The position numbers and the translations under genes are program-made. Positions 34,267-42,625 of a DNA stretch of 64,000 nucleotides are shown piece after piece. How positions within the stretch are numbered: the stretch's first letter is position 1; each line of letters begins with the position of its first letter. Origin of the DNA: an uncultured Candidatus Saccharibacteria bacterium (lineage in GTDB: Bacteria > Patescibacteriota > Saccharimonadia > Saccharimonadales > Saccharimonadaceae); contig CALIMM010000014.1 in assembly GCA_938045445.1 (NCBI GenBank), positions 1-64,000 on the forward strand, read 5' to 3'. Below the pieces are notes generated by a model, which searched no databases, was not told the origin of the DNA, and saw only the letters and a program-made list of their open reading frames with translations.

Positions 34267-35742
34267 TCACTCGTTTGGTTGCTTAGGCTTGAGGAGAAGC
34301 TGATTGCGCTCGGCAGTGCGCGTCCGCGCCTCATCTAGCAGAGTGATACCTTCTTGCGAGCTGAGGCTAACGATCCGTACATACTCGCTCTTGGTCTTCT
34401 TGTCGTAGCCCGAGACAGCGACGATGCCGAGTTGTTCGTCGGCATAAATGACGTTCTCTTTCTCGCCGCTGTAGTCGATTTTGTTAAATAGGCTCACATC
34501 TAGCAGCGCCGTACCACGGCCATTGTCCCACGTGGCAAAGACACCAATGCGGCGCTGCACTGCATCTAGATTGGTCGAGTCAAATGGCGTGTCTTTATCG
34601 ATATACTCGATGATCGGCGCAAAGACCAGCGTATCGGCCTTGGGAAGGATCGTCTTGAGTGCGTGGTCATTTGGTAGCGAGTAGGCCAGGGCAAAGCGCT
34701 TGCGAAAGTCGTACGAGAGTGGGTAGCGTCCATCGGTCGACGTAGTGTATTCAACCTGGTGGCGCCCATCGAGGAAGGCAAGCTCGGCGGGCGAGTAGAT
34801 TGGTTTGCGCTCCTCTGTTGCGGTGACTTCATTCGTCACTTGGCTGACTTTTGTGTCTGAATCTGTGTAGACCATAGAATTACCCATAACAGTGACCGGG
34901 GAAGCGTATTCATTCACGGCGTCCGACTTATCGCGCTTGCTGAGGCCACAGCCCATAGCAAGCAGCTGCTGGATGGTATCGACAGCACAATACTGCGTTA
35001 TATTGCCCTCGGCATCAGTAATGAGGCAGTCCATCACCATCTCGTGTCCCATACCTTTGCCGAACTGCTTTTCTTTGCTGGGGTCGCCGTTTTTCTCATC
35101 TCTCGAGAGTACGTGCCCAATCTCATGGCTATAGACATTGCCACCAGTCTTGTTGCTCAGCACGAGCACCATCGGGCCGTTGCCGCCCTTGGCCTTATCT
35201 TCGTCTGTGCTCTGGAAGGCGAGGCCGAGTACATCATTTTCCACACCTGCTGTGTTAACGGCCATCAGCATGAGTGAATGCTCACCATCCTGCACGTCTA
35301 GCTGCTCGCGGTATTCTTCGGCGATTTTTTTGATTTGGTCGTTGGAGTAATAGTATTCGGTCGTGCCATCTTCTTTGGTGCGGGTGCTATCTGGCGCAAC
35401 GTTGCTTGCAAACTCGGTAATGTGGAACTCATACGCACCACGAGTTGTATGGGTAATGCGGCTGGTATGGACATGCACTTCTTCGAATATCTCTTCGTTA
35501 CTCTTGCCAGGTTCGAAGCCAGCGGCGTTGAGCGCCACAACACCAAGCCGGACAACAACCGGCTGGAATGAATCTTTCTCGTGGTCTTGACACTGCTCTG
35601 CAGAAGGCTGAGGGGCGTCGCCGCTGAGTAGAGCACTCAGTGCTCCGAGGCAAGCTGCTGCCAACGCCTCACGGCGCGAGAGATGTTGTGGTGTTTTTTT
35701 GACTGAGCCGTCTGGTACAGCCTCAGATTTTGAGCGAGTCAT
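34267..35742 (-). CDS. Putative exported metzincin-type metalloprotease
   Basis: A 491-residue protein. The N-terminus has LSRREALAAACLGALSALL (residues 21-39), which resembles a twin-arginine signal (S-R-R-x-x-L). The Zn site is SHEIGHVLSRDE (H-E-x-x-H, about residue 206), and SPVTVMGNSM about 80 residues later looks like a metzincin Met-turn. The third ligand may be the Asp of SRDE. The C-terminal 180 residues form an added beta-rich domain. A role in digesting host or prey proteins is likely but unproven. No tatABC gene is in the window. Confidence 0.65.
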   Translation of the reverse strand: MTRSKSEAVPDGSVKKTPQHLSRREALAAACLGALSALLSGDAPQPSAEQCQDHEKDSFQPVVVRLGVVALNAAGFEPGKSNEEIFEEVHVHTSRITHTTRGAYEFHITEFASNVAPDSTRTKEDGTTEYYYSNDQIKKIAEEYREQLDVQDGEHSLMLMAVNTAGVENDVLGLAFQSTDEDKAKGGNGPMVLVLSNKTGGNVYSHEIGHVLSRDEKNGDPSKEKQFGKGMGHEMVMDCLITDAEGNITQYCAVDTIQQLLAMGCGLSKRDKSDAVNEYASPVTVMGNSMVYTDSDTKVSQVTNEVTATEERKPIYSPAELAFLDGRHQVEYTTSTDGRYPLSYDFRKRFALAYSLPNDHALKTILPKADTLVFAPIIEYIDKDTPFDSTNLDAVQRRIGVFATWDNGRGTALLDVSLFNKIDYSGEKENVIYADEQLGIVAVSGYDKKTKSEYVRIVSLSSQEGITLLDEARTRTAERNQLLLKPKQPNE

Positions 35743-35928
35743 ATTAACTATCTTATATCACGAAAGGGGTAACAATGTCAAATTATGTTGGCTTACGCTG
35801 TGTAGTTCTAGCTATCTGCAGCTTAAGATCCTACTTCTCATTCTCTTTTGTAAATATAAATAACGCTGAGCATTCCCTCTAAAATATTCAGCCGTTCTAC
35901 AGAGGTAGAAGCAGATTAGTAGAAAGCT

Positions 35929-35957
35929 AAAACTCGCTTGTTACTGAAGCGAGTTTT
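35929..35957 (-). terminator. Rho-independent terminator
   Basis: AAAACTCGCTT (35929-35939) pairs perfectly with AAGCGAGTTTT (35947-35957) around a 7-nt loop. It lies 24 bp beyond the stop of the minus-strand gene at 35981, and its A-run gives a U-tract on that strand. Confidence 0.8.
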
Positions 35958-35980
35958 AGGTGTGCTACCAGCGTGAGGTA

Positions 35981-36406
35981 CTATTGCTGCTCAGCTGGCG
36001 CTTGTGTTTGTTGCTGATTCTCGGTGTCGCTATTGGTGGAGAAGAGCTGGAGTGATTCATCACTCAGGACGTTTGGGTCAAAGGTGCCATCGGCGATCTT
36101 GCTGCGGCGCTGTTGGTACATCTTTTTGAACTCGTCGAGCGATTGCTTAGTAACGCTACCCTCAGTTTTGTATGTCTCGGGCTCAGCATCGCGAGCGGCT
36201 TGCTTGCGCACCTCCTGGAAGCCAGGCCGACTGAGATCAACCTGCGCCGCGCCACTGGTGTTGTACATATCCATAGCGATCCACACCATGACGCCCGCAA
36301 TAGCGATCACCCCACAGATCATCACCAAAAAACGGTGCTCGCGCATGGTGCTCAGCTGGTGCTCGAAGTCGAGTTTATTGGGCTGGTTGGGCTGGCTGCT
36401 GGGCAC
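35981..36406 (-). CDS. Membrane-anchored hypothetical protein
   Basis: A 141-residue protein. GTG at 36406 is taken as the start, because AAGGAGG lies 6 nt upstream; the longer frame from 36466 lies inside the preceding gene. A cytoplasmic head of about 26 residues precedes the helix RFLVMICGVIAIAGVMVWIA, then a charged outer part that is mostly helical and ends in a Q/T/E-rich tail. It overlaps the 3' end of the gene at 36375-36938 by 32 bp, so they are translationally coupled. No family recognised. Confidence 0.65.
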   Translation of the reverse strand: MPSSQPNQPNKLDFEHQLSTMREHRFLVMICGVIAIAGVMVWIAMDMYNTSGAAQVDLSRPGFQEVRKQAARDAEPETYKTEGSVTKQSLDEFKKMYQQRRSKIADGTFDPNVLSDESLQLFSTNSDTENQQQTQAPAEQQ

Positions 36407-36938
36407 TCGGCACCTCCTTCTTGGCAGGGAATTGCTTGCTATAAAATACGTCGAACTGTGAGCCATATTGGCTCAGTAGCTGGTTGAGCCGCAAGGCGAC
36501 ATCGGCCACTCGTTTGCGGTGCTCACGCACGGGCTTGATGCGGTAGTAGAACTCGACTGGTTGGTCGGTGCAGTCGATACGTAGCAGCTCAGATAACTTC
36601 TCCTCGTATTGGCGGTATTCGCTGCGGAAGGCGGCAAGCTGAGTATTGTATTCTACCGTTGTCTTGGCAAGCTCCACACCATCGAGTCGGTTGAGAGCGA
36701 TGCGGCTGTTGAGTGGTGCCATCAGACGGGTGGCAATCACCTCATACTGCTGCCCTTGGTTGACCCGGACGAGCCCGTCGTTGGCATGGATGCGTCGCAG
36801 GGTAGACTTGACGCGGACGCAGTTTTGTTTTATTTGAGTGAGTTGATCGTTGCTGAGTGGTGCAGCAGGCTCGGCATAGGCCGGAGAGCCAAGTGCAGCA
36901 GTAGCAACTATAACAACAGCAAGAAAAGTGCGCTTCAT
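36375..36938 (-). CDS. Secreted hypothetical protein with helical domain
   Basis: A 187-residue protein with a signal peptide (KRTFLAVVIVATAALGSPAYA, predicted cleavage after AYA at about residue 22). The mature part is mainly helical with charged heptad-like runs (SEYRQYEEKLSELLRIDC), contains two cysteines that could form a disulfide, and ends in a P/A/Q-rich tail. A GGGGAG Shine-Dalgarno sequence precedes the ATG. It is co-transcribed with the downstream membrane protein; the two may work together at the envelope. Confidence 0.7.
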   Translation of the reverse strand: MKRTFLAVVIVATAALGSPAYAEPAAPLSNDQLTQIKQNCVRVKSTLRRIHANDGLVRVNQGQQYEVIATRLMAPLNSRIALNRLDGVELAKTTVEYNTQLAAFRSEYRQYEEKLSELLRIDCTDQPVEFYYRIKPVREHRKRVADVALRLNQLLSQYGSQFDVFYSKQFPAKKEVPSAQQPAQPAQ

Positions 36939-37082
36939 AGCTCCCCATTATGACGCATCAGAGGAGATTGGTCAAATAGTTTGCCTAGATTGAATTAAAT
37001 TCTTGTGTCGCTCCGGTTGGCCACTATCTTACGCAGATTTTGCGTTAGCACCTTCAAGCTCAGCACAAAACCCGGGAGTCCT

Positions 37083-37799
37083 TTAAGGGTGGTGTGATGC
37101 CATCTGTATAATAACTACAATAACTGCAAGAACAAAAGCCATGAAAGGTATTGCAAGACCAATAGCAACACCAATCTTGAGTCCTTGGTCGTCACCATCA
37201 ACGAATTTGGCAGATGGTGCGTATGTCTGAATATTCCACCACCACCAGTTGTAGTGGTTATTGAGAGCATCTTGAACGGTATGGGAATAATAAAGGATTC
37301 CCATACCAGGTGACACACCGGCGCTCAGGGCATTGAGTAATCGCGTGTTTGCTCCAGCAAAGTTAAATTGGTTGCGTTGACCGTTGACCCAGATAATAAT
37401 AAAGCTTGACTCAGTTCTTGCTTTGGTAATCTGCTGTGGGTCGATGTCAAAGATAACACCGATTGATTGACCCATCGAAGCATCTACATCAATAGCACGG
37501 ATACGGTTGGTGTTCGTCCATTCGAGAACACAGGGTGTCTCATTGAAATAACCAGTGCTATACCAGACAAATGTTGCTGCAATGAGTGGTGTGCCATCAA
37601 AGACGCTGCTATAACTAGCCTCAATAGTAGGTTGCAATGATTGGGCAGTAGGTAACTGCATTGGCTGCATAATGGGCTGAGGGAGAGGGTTTGCTGCAAC
37701 AGGAGTCCGGCCAATTGGTGGTGCGGGTTGCATAGTTGGTGTTGGTGGGTAGTATAAGGTGGTTTGCGGGTATACAGGTGTCGTGGGCTGCTGATTCAT
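37083..37799 (-). CDS. Proline-rich N-terminus plus conserved domain and C-terminal membrane helix (paralog 1)
   Basis: A 238-residue protein. The first 60 residues are P/Q/T-rich and probably disordered. A conserved beta-rich domain follows (CVLEWTNTNRIRAIDVDAS, then IDPQQITKA and FIIIWVNGQRNQFNFAGANT). A tryptophan cluster (NWWWWNIQTYAP) precedes a C-terminal helix (GVAIGLAIPFMAFVLAVIVV). The helix is tail-anchor-like, so the domain would be cytoplasmic. A frameshifted paralog follows at 37992-38829. TATAAT (complement 37806-37811) ends 6 nt before the ATG; leaderless. Confidence 0.7.
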   Translation of the reverse strand: MNQQPTTPVYPQTTLYYPPTPTMQPAPPIGRTPVAANPLPQPIMQPMQLPTAQSLQPTIEASYSSVFDGTPLIAATFVWYSTGYFNETPCVLEWTNTNRIRAIDVDASMGQSIGVIFDIDPQQITKARTESSFIIIWVNGQRNQFNFAGANTRLLNALSAGVSPGMGILYYSHTVQDALNNHYNWWWWNIQTYAPSAKFVDGDDQGLKIGVAIGLAIPFMAFVLAVIVVIIQMASHHP

Positions 37800-37991
37800 G
37801 GAAGTATTATACTATATAACTTGAGATCGGCAAGTACGAATATGTTTTACGGTATATATTTTTGGTTGTAGACTTCCTATAGAAGTAACAATGCAGGAGT
37901 ATGTCTGCATTTGCTGTATCTATTATATGGTGTCTTGGGCGCTGTTGTTTATTAGAAAATACGTCAATCAGCTTGCTGGAGTCATCTGGTT

Positions 37992-38829
37992 TTATGATAA
38001 TAATGCCATAATAAAGGCGATAAGTACTACTATGATTGGTGTCACAAAAGCCATGATGACGCCAATGTTGACGCCATTGTTGATAATCATCGCGTCGCGC
38101 TTGAAGCCGTCAATAATTTTAGCATAGGGTGCGTAGGCTTGAATGGCAGCCCACCACCAGTCGTAGTCGTTGTCGAGTGCACGCTCAACATTGTGCCCAT
38201 AGAGAACACCACCAATACCTGGCGATACTGCAGCGCCAAGGCCAGTCAGCAGCTGGGCATGTGCTCCAGCAAAGTCGAACTGGATGCGCTGGCCATTGAC
38301 CCATATGATGATAAAGCTTGCCTCGACAGCTGCTTTGGTGATCTGCTGTGGATCGATATCGAGCACCACGCCGACCATTTGGTTTGTTTTGGGGTCGAAG
38401 TCGATGGCGCGGATACGATTGGCCCGTCGTCCATTCGAGAATGCAGGGCACTTGGCTAAAGACGGTGCGGTTGTGATAGTGCGAGACGGGCGTCGCCATA
38501 ACCAGTGGTGTACCGTCGAAAACGCTACTGTAATTGGCATCCATCGCTGCCGGTGCCGGCTGGGCTGCTGGCTGGACAACAAGGGGTGCGGGCTGCTGAA
38601 CGGGTAATTGCTGGGCTGGTTGCGCAGGGTTACTTGGGGGCGTTGGAGTTGCCGGTTGTGATATCTGAGCTGGTGCAGGCTCGGGCTGTTGGGCTGGCCA
38701 TGCCGGTGGCTGCTGTGGCTGTGATTGCGCTGGCTGCTGTGGATAATATGGAGCTGGCGGCACAGGCTGAGCCTGAGGTGGAGCTGTCGGCTGTGATTGA
38801 TAAGGATAAGAAGGAAATTGCTGATTCAT
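37992..38829 (-). pseudogene. Paralog 2 of the proline-rich membrane protein, frameshifted
   Basis: The N-terminal part (38829 down to about 38427) has a longer P/Q/A-rich stretch of about 95 residues and enters the conserved domain (SVFDGTPLVMAT, then VPCILEW). There an extra G in a GGG run shifts the frame. The rest continues in the next frame as ANRIRAIDFDPKTNQMV through WWWAAIQAYAP to a C-terminal helix ending at 37992. Corrected length is about 279 residues. Since both halves are otherwise intact, a sequencing error is as likely as real decay. TATAAT ends 6 nt before the ATG. Confidence 0.7.
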
Positions 38830-38985
38830 GAGTGTATTATACTATACTGGTAAATACGCGATACGTCTTAACAGAGGTCATACACCTTGAGATCAGGGCT
38901 TCATTAAAGCATACTAGCTCAGCAGGATATCCGTTACGTAGAATGAATTTTTGTTGTGGCGGGAGCAATGCATACGCAATAGAGG

Positions 38986-39819
38986 TTACTTGTGCTTGCC
39001 TGGCGAGGCTGCACCGAGCTCGATGTGCTCTTTTTCAAACTCACGCAGGATCCGTCGCCGCATCTCGGCTGTGAGGGCCCACTGGTCGGATGGTTGGGTC
39101 TTGCCAGAGACGACAAGGCTAATCGACGACGCATTGAAGTCGCCAAGAATGTCGAAATGTGGTGGCTCGATCACTTTGCGCTGCCATTTTTCCTCGCCAG
39201 AAATTTCCTCACCAATCCGATTGATGATATCGCTGGCGGTACTAATGTTGGTATCAGGCGCAACGGTAATGGTGAAGTATACTTTGCTATAGCCCATCGT
39301 CTTGTTGATGACGTGCTGCACGACACCATTAGGGAAGAAGTGGACGTTGCCCTCGACATCACGAATCACTGTGGAGCGCACGCCGATCCGCTCAACCGTG
39401 CCGCCAAAGCCATCGATCTCGATAATATCTCCTACCCGATACTGGTTTTCGCTAATAATAAATACGCCTGAGAGAAAATCCTTAACGAGTGACTGCGCAC
39501 CAAACCCGAAGGCGACACCAATAATCCCTGCGCTCGCAAACAGCGGCGCAAGAGCTGCGTCATTGAAAAAATGAGTGAAGATAGCATAGCCCGCAATCAC
39601 CACCACAATGATGCGCCACACATTAGCAAAGAGCCCGCCCAGCGTCTTATGCCGTTTCTCGAGATCCTTCTTAGGCAGTGTACGCTGATATGTGGTAACG
39701 AAGGCATGCCGCGTCAGCCACATCACCACGCGTGGTCCCACCCAATACAGTGCAATCGCCACGATAATAATGATAATAATCTCTAGTGCAGTGATCTCAG
39801 GTGAGGTAATTGGCTTCAT
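38986..39819 (-). CDS. mscS: Small-conductance mechanosensitive channel, MscS family
   Basis: A 277-residue membrane protein, the size of E. coli MscS. Two to three N-terminal helices are followed by the pore helix region (APLFASAGIIGVAFGFGAQS) and the family signature LVKDFLSGVFIISENQYRVG. The cytoplasmic vestibule domain has VIRDVEGNVHFFPNG. It releases solutes on osmotic downshock. TATACT (complement 39828-39833) lies 8 nt before the ATG, and that box overlaps the -10 box of the divergent YrdC-type gene. Confidence 0.95.
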   Translation of the reverse strand: MKPITSPEITALEIIIIIIVAIALYWVGPRVVMWLTRHAFVTTYQRTLPKKDLEKRHKTLGGLFANVWRIIVVVIAGYAIFTHFFNDAALAPLFASAGIIGVAFGFGAQSLVKDFLSGVFIISENQYRVGDIIEIDGFGGTVERIGVRSTVIRDVEGNVHFFPNGVVQHVINKTMGYSKVYFTITVAPDTNISTASDIINRIGEEISGEEKWQRKVIEPPHFDILGDFNASSISLVVSGKTQPSDQWALTAEMRRRILREFEKEHIELGAASPGKHK

Positions 39820-39827
39820 AATATGGT

Positions 39828-39835
39828 AGTATAAC
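39828..39835. promoter_or_regulatory. Overlapping divergent -10 boxes between mscS and the YrdC-type gene
   Basis: AGTATAAC provides TATACT on the minus strand (39833-39828) and TATAAC on the plus strand (39830-39835). The two start codons (39819 minus, 39840 plus) are 20 bp apart, the same spacing as at 32215/32236. Confidence 0.55.
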
Positions 39836-39839
39836 AGAT

Positions 39840-40373
39840 GTGAATGATGAATTAAACCAGCTTGTGCTTACTTTGCAGCGTGGTGGTGTGGCAGTACTCC
39901 GGACTGATACGCTGTATGGCATTGTTGCCCGGGCAGATGACGAAGCGGCAGTAGCGCGAGTATATCGCCTTAAGCAGCGTGATAGTAATAAATCATCCAT
40001 CATCCTCGTGGCTGATGCCAGCCAAACCTATGCCGGTGTACCCACCTTACCGTCGCTTAATACCTCTCAGCCCACGAGTATCTTGCTCGATTCGCCCCAT
40101 GCTCCGCGGTGGTTACGCCGCGCTAATGATATGCTGGCCTATCGCCAGCCGCAGCTGCCGTGGCTCCAGGCGGTCTTGCGCCAGACTGGCCCGTTGATCG
40201 CTCCCAGCGCCAACCTCGAGGGGCAGCCGCCCGCCCGCACTATTGCCGAAGCTCGTGTGTACTTTGGTGATGGTGTCGATTACTATTATGATGGTGGCAC
40301 TGTACCGACTGATACGCCACCGTCACGCTTAGTACGAGTGCTATCTGATGGGGTGGTGGAACGACTCAGGTAG
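39840..40373 (+). CDS. YrdC/Sua5-family threonylcarbamoyl-AMP synthase
   Basis: A 177-residue protein that should make threonylcarbamoyl-AMP for the t6A modification of ANN-decoding tRNAs. GGVAVLRTDTLYGIVARADD and LKQRDSNKSSIILVAD (K-R-x3-K-P/S site) match the nucleotide and phosphate-binding surface, and GPLIAPSANLEGQPPA is the typical S-A-N loop. It is a short YrdC type without the Sua5 C-terminal domain. GTG at 39840 is the start, 4 nt after TATAAC, so the mRNA must have almost no leader. Confidence 0.9.
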   Translation: MNDELNQLVLTLQRGGVAVLRTDTLYGIVARADDEAAVARVYRLKQRDSNKSSIILVADASQTYAGVPTLPSLNTSQPTSILLDSPHAPRWLRRANDMLAYRQPQLPWLQAVLRQTGPLIAPSANLEGQPPARTIAEARVYFGDGVDYYYDGGTVPTDTPPSRLVRVLSDGVVERLR

Positions 40374-40561
40374 GGCATAATAACCTGAGAAAAATGTGGA
40401 AGCTTACTCAGTGATATAATTATTACAACATTTTTAGAGCGGTTCTCATTACGCAAGTGAAAACATGCTAGACCAATAGTGAGTTCTCATACCTCACCCA
40501 AATAATGTGGAGCGTGGGGTCGCTCACGAAAGAGGCTATGTGATTCAGGTATAATAGACTC

Positions 40562-41233
40562 ATGACGTATCTTGACCCTCAGCAATTTATCATCACTCGC
40601 AAGCGCAAGAAATATCGCTTTGCTAAGTTCCATAACGCCATCAACTGCTACGAGTACGACGAATGGTGCCAGGCAACGCCAGAGGTGCGGCAGAGTGCGA
40701 CAGTGCTCGAGGTTGGCGCTGGCACCGGGATGTTTAGTGTGGAGCTGGCGGCGCGGCACCCGGATGAGGTGTTTGTAGCACTGGATGTTAAGGGCGATCG
40801 CTTGCAAAAAGGTGCATACACGGCGCTCGAGCGTGGCATCACTAATGTGCTGTTTGTGCGGGCTCGGGCCGATCAGATTGGCGAGCTCTTTGCTGCTCAC
40901 TCGCTCAAGCAGTTGTGGGTGACTTTTCCTGATCCATTCCCCAAGCGGCGTAGCGCTGGCCGGCGTCTTACCCACCCAACATTCTTGCGCCAGTACGAGC
41001 AGCTGTTGCGGCCTGGTGGCTCGCTTTTACTCAAGCATGACGATCGTGATTTCTTTTGCTGGAGCCTGGAGCAGCTCGTTGCCTGTCAGTGGTCAATTCG
41101 CGAATTATCGTTCGATCTCCACGAGTCGTCGCTACCCGATGAATACAAGACGCTCACTGCCTACGAGCAGCGCTGGATGAGCGAGGGGAAGGCGATTGGC
41201 TGCGTGCGAGCGACGGCCGGTAATGGCCAGTAG
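40562..41233 (+). CDS. trmB: tRNA (guanine-N7)-methyltransferase
   Basis: A 223-residue SAM-dependent enzyme making m7G46 in tRNA. The SAM loop is LEVGAGTGMFSVELA, FVALDVKGDRL holds the acidic ribose contact, and the TrmB signature is LWVTFPDPFPKRRSAGRRL followed by THPTFLRQY. Length is normal. TATAAT (40550-40555) ends 6 nt before the ATG with no Shine-Dalgarno sequence, a clear leaderless example. Confidence 0.95.
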   Translation: MTYLDPQQFIITRKRKKYRFAKFHNAINCYEYDEWCQATPEVRQSATVLEVGAGTGMFSVELAARHPDEVFVALDVKGDRLQKGAYTALERGITNVLFVRARADQIGELFAAHSLKQLWVTFPDPFPKRRSAGRRLTHPTFLRQYEQLLRPGGSLLLKHDDRDFFCWSLEQLVACQWSIRELSFDLHESSLPDEYKTLTAYEQRWMSEGKAIGCVRATAGNGQ

Positions 41234-41251
41234 TACCGCTCCGTGGCAAGA

Positions 41252-42568
41252 TTACATACTCACCTGACTGAGCTCTAGCATGCCGTGTTGCTGGCTCGCT
41301 AGTGCGTTATTTTTGTAGCGTTGATCATAACTAATATCTGTGCTGCACCACTCGGGAGGGCAGAATGTTTCAGCACGTAGTGTCGCCTCGGTCTCGCGGC
41401 CACGAAACTCAACTTCAGCAGTGATGAGCTTCCCCTCAAGGTTGCCGTGGTAGACATCAAGTTCGATTGTATGCTCGTTACTATCAGGGTCGGTGTAGGG
41501 TACATAGTAGCGTGTTTTCTCGATGCGCTTGCCCTTGGTGAGTGGCCATAGCGAAGCAAAGGTTGCTTCATTAATAATGATATTTTGCTCATCTCGCACG
41601 ACAGTACCACCCGATTTTACTGTGAGCTCAAAACGTTGCCCATCGCCAAAACGCCGGACGCGTGTCTCCGATCCATCGCTGCTGTGCGCGAGATAGCCCT
41701 GACTGATGTCGATATGATCATATGAGTCAATATCTGATGGTATCTTATCAAGATTGACTAAAAATTTACGCTCAACTTCTTTGAGCTGATTAGGGCGCTC
41801 AGGGACGTGAGAACTCATCATGTCGGCAGATTTTTCTTGTGTATAGCATGTCTCAAAATGATAAGCGAGGTTTGCATACAGCTCAGCAAGCTCAGGAAAT
41901 TCTGTGCCAAATCGCTGAGTGAAGCTCTCGATGAGTTTGTCGTGTGCTGCTTGCAATTCAGCAAGATTTTTAATGCCATAGTCCTCTTCGACTACCCGCA
42001 CCCCTTGCCCAACAATATCCATCGCTACTGGAAGAATCTTATCGACTGCTCGTACAAAGCGTGCTTCGGGTGTGTTTTGTGCTTCGTAGCGCTCTAGCCC
42101 TTGACGCATAACGGGTGGAAGACGTTGTAATAATGTGTGGGCTGCTTGCTGCTCGTTTTGTTGTTTGATGGAAAGTTGCACAGGGGTAAGGTCGAACGTT
42201 GCGACATCGCCAGTGGCAATCTCGAGCAGCTCGTGGACAGTTGCAAATTGCTGCACCGCATCATTATCCAACTGCGGATAGAGACAGGCACGTAATTCTG
42301 GCGCAAGGGCGGCAAGCGACCAGCTATGCTCTGCGTCATTCTCGCGCTCGCCACCGGGCCGGCGTGGCACGCGCACTACATCGGCCAAATCACAGCTTAT
42401 CTCCATACTCTGCAGTGCAATATGGCACAGCTGACTTTGGACTGGTGATGGTGTGATACCTCGTTCGTGTGACGTGTGTGGTGGATAATTGTGTTCTGGC
42501 AGCCAAGTCGTTGGCGTGTGATTATATTGGTTATTATTGTGGTGACTATTGTATGGCAGGTTATTCAT
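41252..42568 (-). CDS. HD-domain / CYTH-domain fusion protein
   Basis: A 438-residue two-domain enzyme. Residues about 55-245 are an HD-type phosphohydrolase resembling YfbR 5'-nucleotidases (ENDAEHSWSLAALAPEL with the H-D pair later as VHELLEIATGD, and RAVDKILPVA). Residues about 265-430 are a CYTH triphosphatase domain starting with KEVERKFLV (E-x-E-x-K), then SETRVRRFGDGQRFELTVK and KTRYYV, TIELDVYHG, AEVEF. The fusion suggests stepwise removal of phosphates from a triphosphorylated nucleotide or RNA end. TATGGT lies 6 nt before the ATG. The first 40 residues are N/H/P-rich. Confidence 0.85.
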   Translation of the reverse strand: MNNLPYNSHHNNNQYNHTPTTWLPEHNYPPHTSHERGITPSPVQSQLCHIALQSMEISCDLADVVRVPRRPGGERENDAEHSWSLAALAPELRACLYPQLDNDAVQQFATVHELLEIATGDVATFDLTPVQLSIKQQNEQQAAHTLLQRLPPVMRQGLERYEAQNTPEARFVRAVDKILPVAMDIVGQGVRVVEEDYGIKNLAELQAAHDKLIESFTQRFGTEFPELAELYANLAYHFETCYTQEKSADMMSSHVPERPNQLKEVERKFLVNLDKIPSDIDSYDHIDISQGYLAHSSDGSETRVRRFGDGQRFELTVKSGGTVVRDEQNIIINEATFASLWPLTKGKRIEKTRYYVPYTDPDSNEHTIELDVYHGNLEGKLITAEVEFRGRETEATLRAETFCPPEWCSTDISYDQRYKNNALASQQHGMLELSQVSM

Positions 42569-42625
42569 ATCACTACCATAGCGTGCTATAGTAAATATGG
42601 ATAGATAGGATAATTTGAGTCAAAT

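Noticed and set aside
34053..34334. 93-codon minus-strand frame between the VIT1-like and metalloprotease genes
   Set aside because: It overlaps the metalloprotease end in another frame, has no expression signal and no protein-like pattern.
36113..36487. Plus-strand frames opposite the two exported-protein genes
   Set aside because: They are shadows of minus-strand genes that have a signal peptide, membrane helix and ribosome sites.
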